Shown: one piece after another, positions 1 through 8,300 of the stretch
How positions within the stretch are numbered: position 1 is the stretch's first letter
Layout: each line of letters begins with the position of its first letter
DNA from: SKLM01 sp964421785
Lineage (GTDB): Bacteria; Chloroflexota; Anaerolineae; B4-G1
Direction: 5' to 3'
Assembly: GCA_964421785.1 (NCBI GenBank)
Contig: CAYQZG010000093.1
Location: forward strand, 1 to 15,426
DNA length: 15,426 nt
Made by a program: the position numbers and the translations under genes
The notes under the pieces: generated by a model
The model's input: the letters and a program-made list of their open reading frames with translations, nothing else
Databases searched by the model: none
Told to the model about the DNA's origin: nothing

Positions 1-70
1 CGCACCAGACCCCCAGGTGCAACGCACCCCCAAGGTGCATCGCACCACCACCCCCTCGGTGCAACGCACC
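1..70. repeat. cluster of short GGTGC-loop-GCACC palindromes
   Basis: Three 13-bp units with the pattern GGTGC-(AAC or ATC)-GCACC lie at 16-28, 34-46 and 58-70. The right half of a fourth (GCACC) lies at 2-6, cut by the window edge. Each has perfect 5-bp arms and a 3-nt loop, and the units are separated by short C-rich spacers. The pattern looks like a REP-type extragenic palindrome cluster, not a coding sequence. Its function is unknown; mRNA 3'-end protection or a protein-binding site are both possible. Confidence 0.6.
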
Positions 71-75
71 GCGAG

Positions 76-93
76 CCTGGTCACCTGACCAGG
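76..93. repeat. perfect 8-bp-arm palindrome
   Basis: CCTGGTCA-CC-TGACCAGG is a perfect inverted repeat with 8-bp arms and a 2-nt centre. It sits directly after the GGTGC palindrome cluster. It could be an operator for a dimeric regulator or part of the same extragenic repeat block. Nothing in the window identifies a binding protein. Confidence 0.5.
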
Positions 94-121
94 CAGGAAA
101 CCGTCCATCCGTCCAGGCTCC

Positions 122-160
122 AGACTCCCCAGTTGCCCGAGGCAGCTGGGGCGTCTTTGT
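122..160 (+). terminator. probable rho-independent terminator of an upstream gene
   Basis: AGAC-T-CCCCAGTTGCC (122-137) pairs with GGCAGCTGGGG-C-GTCT (141-156) around the 3-nt loop CGA. One G-T type wobble and one unpaired T/C pair interrupt a stem of about 15 bp. A short T-rich run follows (TTGT after GTCT). The tail is weak for an intrinsic terminator, so the call is moderate. It would end transcription entering from the left edge and so insulate the response-regulator gene. Confidence 0.5.
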
Positions 161-216
161 GCTACCATGCCGATAGAGATGGCCGATAAACGGATGAGCA
201 GGTGAGAGCAGGGGCT

Positions 217-573
217 ATGGATGTCTTACTGGCGGATGATCAAGCGAAGGTGCGCTCAGCGCTGCGGCTATTGTTGGAACACCAGCCCGATGTCAACGTG
301 TTGGGGGAGGCGGTGGACGCCACCGGCATGGTCGATTGGGTGAGGGCAGCCTCCCCTGATCTGGTGCTGCTCGATTGGGAGCTGCCCGGCTTCAGCCCGG
401 AGGCACTGAAGATACTGCAGGAGCTATGCCCCTCTCTGGCCGTCATCGCCCTCAGCGGCCAGCCGGAGGCGCGTCGGGCGGCGCTGAACGCCGGGGCCGA
501 CGGCTTCGTCAGCAAGGGGGAACCCCCGGAACAGCTGCTGGCCGCCCTGGAGGACTGCCGGGCGCGTGCCTAA
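217..573 (+). CDS. stand-alone receiver-domain response regulator
   Basis: This 118-residue protein is a CheY-like receiver domain and nothing else, a phospho-acceptor switch for a histidine kinase not present in this window. Visible family residues are the acidic pair D7/D8 (LLADDQ), the phosphoacceptor D53 (LLDWELPG), the switch residue S80 (ALSGQ) and the conserved K100 (FVSKG). The pattern resembles receivers of the NarL/FixJ class, but the usual C-terminal HTH is missing because the reading frame stops right after the last helix. I chose the ATG at 217, which starts exactly at the first beta strand (MDVLLADD) behind an AGGGG. An in-frame GTG at 202 would only add MRAGA. The gene runs toward the lnt-like gene and their stop codons overlap. 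It may act through protein-protein interaction; its partner is unknown. Confidence 0.85.
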   Translation: MDVLLADDQAKVRSALRLLLEHQPDVNVLGEAVDATGMVDWVRAASPDLVLLDWELPGFSPEALKILQELCPSLAVIALSGQPEARRAALNAGADGFVSKGEPPEQLLAALEDCRARA

Positions 574-2063
574 CTAGGAGACTTTTCCTCCGCCCGCTTC
601 ACCAGCCACGACTGCCCCAGCGTGAACGCCGCCAGGCCAACCAGGCTCAGCCAACCGACCCAATCGCCTAGACGACTGCTGAGCGTACCCTCACCGTTGC
701 CCAGCGGGACATCGGCGACCAGCGTCGCCTTGCCGCCCTGCGGCTCGGTCGCCAGCCCCACCACCCGCCCGTAGGGATCGATGACGGCCGAGTCGTAGCC
801 GGCATCGGCCTTGACCATCGCCACGCGGTTCTCCACAGCGCGGAAGACGAGGTGGGTGTAGTGCTTGTAGGTGATGGCGCTCCAATCGTTAGAGGGCACG
901 GCGATCAGCTGCGCGCCCTGGCGGGCCAGCTTGCGGGCCGTGTCGGTGAAGTCGAGATCGTAGCAGATGATGGTCCCCAGCTTGCCCAGGGCGGTGTCGT
1001 AGACCGGATACGTGCCGCGCGTCAGGCTCGTCTCGCCGCCAAACGTCACCGGGTGATCCTTGCCAAACGTGCCCAGGAAATCGCCCTGGGGATTGACGAC
1101 GGTGGCCTCGTTGCGCAACCCCTCGTCCAGGAGCACGGCGTAGCCCACGGCCATGTGGGCATCGGTCTCCCCGGCCAACTCGCGTAGCTCCAGCCGGTCC
1201 TCCTCCTGCGGGTCGAAGGAGAGGGCTCCCTCCGGCCAGACCACCAGCCGCGCCCCCTCCCCTGCCGCCTCCCGCGTCTGCTCCACCATGCGCGCGGTGA
1301 GGGCAGCCACCTTCTCGTCCAAGCCCTGGAAGGCCATGCTGATGACGGAAGCCCCCGGCTGCACCGCAGCGACGCGCACGCTGGGCGTGTCGGGCTGCCG
1401 GAACAGGAGCAGGCTCAGGGCTACCCATGCCGTCAGCGCCGCCCCCGCGCCGATCAACCAGGGGCGCGCCTCCTGCACCTCCGGGCTTAGCCGAGCCTCC
1501 TCCGCGGGCCAGCGCCGGTCGTACGCCGCCATGGCGGCCAAGCCCAGGGCGTAGTTGACCAGCACGATCAGCGCACTCATCCCAAAGATGCCGAAGATGC
1601 TCGCCGGCTGGATCAGCCAGGGCAAGCGGTACTGCGTGTAGGCGATAAAGCCCCACGTCCCGGCGATGGGGAGGAAGATGCGGACCATCTCGATGCCTAC
1701 CCAGTTGACGACGCCGTGAAGGACGAACCAGCGGTAGCGCGTGCGGGCGTTGAAAGCCCGCGTCCCGCTGTCGATCACCAGCGCGATGCCGAAGACAATG
1801 GCGGGCAAGTAAGTCATAAAGGTGCCGCTGCCGGCGAACACCGGGCCCAGATAGCCCCACAGCCAACCGCCGTTGAAGATCGCCGGGGCCAGCGAGGAGA
1901 GCTTGGGCGGCAGGAGCCGGAACTGGGCCAGCAGTGTAGGCACCATGGCGAACCAGGCCAGGAACCAGAGATCGAACGGAGGGAAGGCCAGCACCAGCAT
2001 CCCAGCGCTGAGCGCGGAGAGGGCGACGCCAATGACGACACGAATGATGGTAGAGTTCTTCAT
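570..2063 (-). CDS. lnt: apolipoprotein N-acyltransferase-like membrane nitrilase-fold protein
   Basis: This 497-residue protein has an N-terminal membrane part (hydrophobic stretches near residues 8-28, 32-50, 82-98, 150-180 and 203-221), then a carbon-nitrogen hydrolase domain (about 229-455), then a final membrane helix (about 466-485). This is the layout of Lnt, which N-acylates the lipid-modified cysteine of lipoproteins at the membrane. The Glu-Lys-Cys triad is visible as E278 (VVWPEGA), K335 (FGKDHP) and C367 (IICYDLDF). Length fits Lnt (about 500). Deviations: the loop after the lysine reads HPVTFGGE, not the usual LVPFGE, and ICYD replaces ICYE, so a related acyltransferase or amidase activity is possible. 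The ATG at 2063 has GAGGA (2071-2075) 7 nt upstream and a promoter at 2180-2207. Its TAG stop overlaps the stop of the convergent response-regulator gene. Confidence 0.8.
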   Translation of the reverse strand: MKNSTIIRVVIGVALSALSAGMLVLAFPPFDLWFLAWFAMVPTLLAQFRLLPPKLSSLAPAIFNGGWLWGYLGPVFAGSGTFMTYLPAIVFGIALVIDSGTRAFNARTRYRWFVLHGVVNWVGIEMVRIFLPIAGTWGFIAYTQYRLPWLIQPASIFGIFGMSALIVLVNYALGLAAMAAYDRRWPAEEARLSPEVQEARPWLIGAGAALTAWVALSLLLFRQPDTPSVRVAAVQPGASVISMAFQGLDEKVAALTARMVEQTREAAGEGARLVVWPEGALSFDPQEEDRLELRELAGETDAHMAVGYAVLLDEGLRNEATVVNPQGDFLGTFGKDHPVTFGGETSLTRGTYPVYDTALGKLGTIICYDLDFTDTARKLARQGAQLIAVPSNDWSAITYKHYTHLVFRAVENRVAMVKADAGYDSAVIDPYGRVVGLATEPQGGKATLVADVPLGNGEGTLSSRLGDWVGWLSLVGLAAFTLGQSWLVKRAEEKSPS

Positions 2064-2179
2064 ATTACGATCCTCGATCGATGGGTCGTGATGGTCGACG
2101 GTTTGCTTTCGCGGGCCGATGATGCGCTGCCCGATGCCTAAGGAGACGTTTCACACGCCCCTGCAACTCAACTCACCGA

Positions 2180-2207
2180 ATTATACCGCCATCACCGGAT
2201 TCCGCAA
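2180..2207 (-). promoter_or_regulatory. predicted sigma70-type promoter of the lnt-like gene
   Basis: Read on the minus strand, TTGCGG (2202-2207) and TATAAT (2180-2185) are separated by 16 bp. The -10 box is a perfect consensus match and the -35 box keeps TTG. It points at the lnt-like gene with a leader of a little over 100 nt. Confidence 0.6.
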
Positions 2208-2230
2208 CAAAAGCAGAATCAAAGATCTAT

Positions 2231-2259
2231 TTGACCTAGCAATCAGCCTATACTACAAT
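2231..2259 (+). promoter_or_regulatory. predicted sigma70-type promoter of the giant protease gene
   Basis: TTGACC (2231-2236) and TACAAT (2254-2259) are separated by an optimal 17 bp. Each box differs from consensus at one base. It is back to back with the lnt-like promoter, leaving about 23 bp between the two -35 boxes, so one bound regulator could affect both. The leader to the ATG at 2363 is roughly 95 nt. It contains an uncharacterised direct repeat of CTTGAC/TTGACC units at about 2273-2287. Confidence 0.65.
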
Positions 2260-2362
2260 CCTCTCCACGCACCTTGACCTTGACCTTCCCCTAGCTCCCA
2301 GCCTCCGTTTCGGGGACGGTTGGGCCAGAGTCGGGCTGAGCAGATACCAAAAGGAGAAACCG

Positions 2363-5300
2363 ATGAGAACGTCGCTACTCACATTGGCCAGTTTGATCTC
2401 GATGGTGATCCTGTTGGTCACACCTTCCACAGGAGACGTGGTCGCAGCACCGGCAGCCCTCCAAGGCCCGACGACGAACGTCCTCCCGCCCTGGGCCCAA
2501 CTGTCTGGCCTGAACAACGAGCCGCCTGCGTCACCTCCGGCAGAAAGCCTCCGGTCGACCCCCGGTCAGGATGATCCGCCGGCAGAGATAGAGCCACAGG
2601 TGTTGGAAGAGCTGGCAGCGACGGGCAAGACAGATGTTGTTGTCATTATGGAAGAGAAAGCGGACCTCAGCGCTGCCTTTAAGATTGAGGACTGGAGCGA
2701 GCGCGGCCGGTACACCTACAACGCTCTGCGCGAGGTGGCCAATCGTACGCAGGCCCCCGTCATCCAGTACGCCAAGGAAGAAGGTCTCACCTATCAATCG
2801 TTCCTTACCACCAACGCTGTCCACGTCCAGGGCGGTGATTTGCTGGCAGTGCAAGACTTGGCCAGCCTGCCGGGCGTGACGTTGGTCCGCCGGCCAAAGA
2901 TAGCTCACATCCACCCCTCGCGAGAGGAGAGCCCGGTCATGCCCGACGCCTATGGCTGGAACCTGGACACCTTGGACCCTGCTAACAACCTGTACGGCAT
3001 GCAGGCAGCTCAGGTATGGGATCAGTACAGCGTCGAGGGGGATGGCATCGTGGTGGCCAGCATCGACACCGGCGCCTTCTTTAGGCACGAAGCCCTGGTC
3101 AATCAGTACCGTGGCAATCTCGGCGGCGGAGCCTTCGATCACAACCACAACTGGTATCAGCCGAACTTGATACCCTGTGGGGACGGCACCTATCCCTGCG
3201 ACGCGGATGGTCACGGCAGTGGCACCATAGGCATTATGGTCGGCCGGACAGCCGACTTCAATCAGCAGATCGGGGTGGCACCCGAGGCCCAGTGGCTCGC
3301 GTGCCAAGGCTGCGATGACCCTCCGAACTGCACCGAGGCGGCGCTGACCGGCTGCGCTGACTGGATGCTGGCCCCCTGCGCCATCGGTGACGACCCGGGC
3401 GATCCCTCATGTGACCCCGACATGCGGCCCCACGTCCTCAACAACTCCTGGGGTGCCCCGGAGGGCTGCGACACCTGGTACCAGGACTACGTGCGGGCCT
3501 GGGTGTCGGCAGGCATCTTTCCCGCCTTCTCGGCCGGCAATACCGAGGCCTGCAACTCCCTCGGATCGCCCGGTGACTATCCGGAGAGCTTTGGCACCGC
3601 GGCCCACGACAACACCGGCAGAAATCTCTACGCCGGTGGCCCAAGCTGCTTCTTCCCCAATCCAAGTTGTGACCCGGGAGCGCACGAGGTAGCTCCCCAT
3701 CTGAACGCCCCGACCTTCGGCTACACGACAGGCAACGGGCCAGGAGAATACTACTTCCTCAGCGGCACCTCGGGCGCCAGCCCCCATACGGCCGGCGCGG
3801 TGGCTCTGATATGGTCTGCCAACCCCCATGTCGTCGGCCAGATCGATGACACGTTCACTGTGCTGGAGCAGTCCGCCAACCACATGGTGCCCGAGGGGAG
3901 CTGTGGCAAACCAGCCTGTGCCGGGGCAGACCCGTACCCCAACTACGAGTACGGCTGGGGCTATCTTGACGCCCTGGCGGCTGTCGAGCACGTCATGCGT
4001 TTTGCAGACACCGGCATACTGGCAGGCACTGTCACCGACGGCGCGTCGAACCCCGTCTCCGATGCCACCGTCCAGGCCACCCTCAGCCCCACCATGACCT
4101 GGAGCACCACCAGTGACGCCTCGGGCGATTATGCCATGGCCATCCTGAGCGGGACTTACACCGTGGATGCCCAGGCGTATGGTTATTTGCCGACCCAGAT
4201 CGCCAATGTCTCCGTCATCTCAGGCACCACGACGACGCTGGATATCGCCCTGACCCCGGCGGATCACCACGCCGTCTCGGGCACGGTGACCGCCGCCACC
4301 GGCTGGCCGCTCTACGCCGGCGTCGACGTCGACGGTTATCCCGGAGACCCCATCTGGAGCGATCCGGTGACCGGCTACTACAGCGTCACGCTGCCCGAGG
4401 GCATCTCCTACACCCTGAATGTGAGCGCCTGGGTCGACGGCTACCACGTCTCCAGCCGCGACCTCGGCCCACTGACGGGGAACGAGACGCACGACGTCGA
4501 GCTGCAACCCGATCTGGGGGCTTGCACTGCACCGAACTACCGTCTGAATCGCACCCTGCTTCTCTCTGAGGACTTCGACGCCGGCGTGCCCGGCAGTTGG
4601 ACCGTGGTGGACCATCTTGGCAACGGCTGTGTCTGGCGCGATGACGACCCCGGTGGACGGGGCAATCTGACCGGGGGCAGTGGCATCTTCGCCATCGCCG
4701 ACAGCGACATGTGTGACCCCATGAACACCGAGCTTCAGACACCGGCCTTCGACGCCACAGGCTACACAGGGCTACAGATCGCGTACAGGAACGACTACAA
4801 TGACCTGGGCAGCACCGCTCACGTAGACGTGTACGATGGAGACACGTGGACCACGATCGACGACTTGAGCGGCGTGAGCAGCCGCGGACCCGAGACCCGC
4901 GTCGTCAACACCGCGGCAGGGGCCGGCTCTGCCCATGCCAGGATCAGCTGGCACTACGCGGCCGGTTATGACTGGTGGTGGGAGGTGGACGAGATCCGCA
5001 TCTATGGCACCACATGCACCCCGCAGGCCGGCGGTCTGGTGGTGGGCAACGTCTACGATCAGAGAACCAACGCTCCTCTGGTTGGCGCCGCGGTCAGCAA
5101 CGAGGACGGTCTCCTCGCGATCAGCGAGGCGACGCCGGACGACCCCGCGGTGGACGATGGATTCTACACAGTCTTCTCGCTGCAGGGCTCGAAGATCCTC
5201 ACCGCCACCATGGCGAACTATGGCGCGGACACCGACTCCGTGAACGTCGTCCGGAATGCCGCGGTCTGGCACGATTTCGATCTGCCGGCTGGGTGGCTGT

Positions 5301-8300
5301 CCCACACACCCCCTGCCCTGGAGGCCACGCTCGACATGGGCCTGAGCACGACGCTACCCTTGACGATGAGTAACCCGGGTAGCGCGACGGTGGCGTTCGA
5401 GTTCGTGGAGAAGGACAAGGGCTTCGAACCAGACCATCTGCCCGGCGTCAAGATAGCCGATTATCAAGCACCAAAGCTGGAGGCCGGCGAAACCGCTTCG
5501 ACCTATGCCGGTCAGCATCTGATCTCGCGCGAAAGCCGGTCCTACCAGCCTTCAGAGGACGCCCACATCCGCAGTGTGTCGGTCGACGTGCTGCTTGTGG
5601 CAGCCGCCGACGTCACACAGATAAAGAGCATGCTGGAGGCTTACCCTGACATCAGTGCGGTCGATACGTTCGACGCAAACCTAACGACACCCTCACTGGG
5701 TCAGTTGCTTCCCTATGATACGCTGATCGTGATGTCCGACGCTCCCTTTGCGAATCCCACCGCCATGGGCGACGTGTTGGCCGACTACGTGGATGCCGGA
5801 GGGACCGTCATCCAGTCAGTACCGACCTTCCACGATACCGGCCAGGGGTGGGCCTTGGAGGGCCGCTTCGTTGACGAGGGCTACAGTCCGTTTATCGGGA
5901 GCGGAGAGTGGTTCACGTGGGCGGGGTTGGGGAGCTTCGACGCCACACACCCAATCATGCAGGGCGTGACTGCAGCCAGCGATCAGCTGCGGCAGATGGT
6001 GGACCTGACCGACGGGGCCGACCTGGTCGCTGAATGGACCGACGACGCGTTCGTCGCGACCAAAGGCCAGGTGGTAGCCTTGAACGCTTTCCTGTCCGAC
6101 GGCTACAGCTGGACCGGCGACGTCGACCTGATTGTGCACAACAGCATCATCTGGCTCCAGGCAGCGGATGACGTGGCGTGGCTATCTGAGGATCCGACGA
6201 GCGGTGAGGTCGCCGCGGGTGATCAACAAGTCGTCTCGACGATCTTCGATGCAGGTGCCTCTTCCGTAGGACAGCCGGGCCAGTACCGCGGCTTACTTTG
6301 GGTAGACGCCGACAGCCCCTATGAGGCACCCAACATCCCGGTGACGATGACGGTCAACGCGCCCGCGACGTGGGGCAAGCTGGAGGGCACCGTCACCGGC
6401 CTGGGCCACTGCGACGCCGACCCCGCCCCCCTGCAGGGCGCCGAGGTGCTGATCGAGAGCGGGATGACCGAGACCATCACCGTCACCCTCCCCATCACCG
6501 CCTCACTGGAGGACTTCGAGGCCGACGACGGCGGCTACACCATCAGCGGCACCACCTCCTGGGCCTGGGGCCCGCCGACCAGCGGCCCTGCCGCCGCCCA
6601 CTCGGGCGTGAATGTATGGGCCACCAACCTGTCCGGCTTCTACAGCAACTACGAGGACGGCACCATCGCGTCACCCGCCATCGACCTCGGCGCCTTCGCC
6701 GGCCAGAGCCTGACGTTGGCGTGGTGGCAGTACTACGACGGCGAGGATTGCTGCGACACCATCAGCGTCGAGCTCAGCGACGACGGCGGCGCCACCTGGA
6801 GCGCGCCCGTCTACGGCCCCTTCGACGGCGGAGACGTGCACGAGCAGGTGTGGGAACGGCAAACGGTGACCCTGAGTCCCTCCTACGCGGTCGACGACTT
6901 CCGCGTGCGCTTCCGCTTCATCTCGGACTACTCGCTCACCTACCCCGGCTGGTACGTCGACGACGTCTCCATCGTAGGATACGACGAGGCACAGGCCGAC
7001 GTGCCCGTCAGCCGGCTGCTGGAGAGCGACGAGAACGGCCGCTACGAACGCTGGATCGACGAGGCCCACAGCCCCCTGACCGTCACGGTCACCTACCCCG
7101 ACCACCAGACGAGCCAGGTCGCCGGCGTGACCGTCGCCGGCCAGGCGACGACGACGCACAACGTCTCCCTGCGCTTGCTGGAGCCGTGCGTGGACGTGAC
7201 GCCGACAAGCCTCAGCGCCACGATTGATATGGGCGCGAGCACCACGCTGCCCATGAGCATCGGCAACCAGGGCGCCGCCAGCTTTGAGTTTGCGCTGTGG
7301 GAGCTCGGTTACGGCTTCGAACCAGCGGGAGGTCCTCTGGTCATCGACGTGCCGGCGGGGGAACCCACCTCAGTCGGCGAGGCCGCCTCGCACCGGCCGG
7401 CAGGAGAGGACGCCGCAACGCGCCGCCGCTACACGATTGAGGGTCCGCATCTGCTGGCAGGCCCGGCGATCGATGTCCTACTCGTCCACGCCGACCTTTA
7501 TCCGACCCAGCTCAAAGCCTTCCTGGAGGGATACCCCGATATCAGCACGGCGGACACCTGGAACGCCAGCGTCGATGGCGGCAGCATACCCGCCCCGTCC
7601 GACCTCCTCCCCTACGATGTGGTCATCGCCTGGAACAACGCGGTGTGGGCCGATCCAGACCTGATCGGAGACGTATTGGCCGATTATCACGACGCCGGCG
7701 GCAACGTGATCCTCGCGGTTGATGCCTGGAGCGCCGGGGACTTCAGGACGGGCGGCCGTTTCATCGACGAGGCGTACACCCCCTTCTTGTCGCTGGGTGG
7801 CGCTGTGTTCAACGACGTGACGCTGGGCTGGTACGACGCCGGACATCCGCTGATGGACGGAATCGCTACGTCGGCTGCGCACTTCCACAACCAGGTAGCG
7901 TTGAGCAGCGCCGCCGTGCCGGTCGCGGCATGGGACGACGGGATGCCGTTTGTGGCCACCAAGATGACGGGCGACCACGCGGCTGTGGGTATTAACACCT
8001 ACTACGGCGACGGCGACGTCTCCTGGACAACCGATGCCCCTCTCATCGTCCACAACGCCATCGTCTATCTCGTCTCGGGATCGGGGGAGGTCGCCTGGCT
8101 CTCCGAGAACCCCGCCACCGGCACCGTGCCGGCCGACGGCGGGCTGGTGCCCGTCGACGTGACGCTGGATGCGGCGCAAGTAGCGCAGCCAGGTCAGTAT
8201 CACGCCAAGCTGAACGTCAACAACCACATCGTCATCCCGGTGACGATGACGGTCAACGCGCCCGCGACGTGGGGCAAGCTGGAGGGCACCGTCACCGGCC

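Noticed and set aside
1..70. CRISPR array
   Set aside because: Units are 13 bp with 5-11 bp C-rich spacers, far too short for CRISPR repeats and spacers, and no cas genes are present.
158..168. Possible extended -10 (TGCTACCAT) for the response-regulator gene
   Set aside because: It has two mismatches in the -10 box and no acceptable -35 box, and it overlaps the tail of the terminator-like hairpin.
889..1866. 325-codon open frame on the minus strand within the lnt-like gene
   Set aside because: It is an arginine/glycine/proline-rich shadow frame of the high-GC lnt-like gene with no domain pattern.
6370..7227. Long +1-frame ORF starting MGQAGG, repeated at 8269-9330
   Set aside because: Its arginine-rich, low-complexity product is a shadow of the protease frame; its recurrence only reflects the 822-bp DNA repeat.
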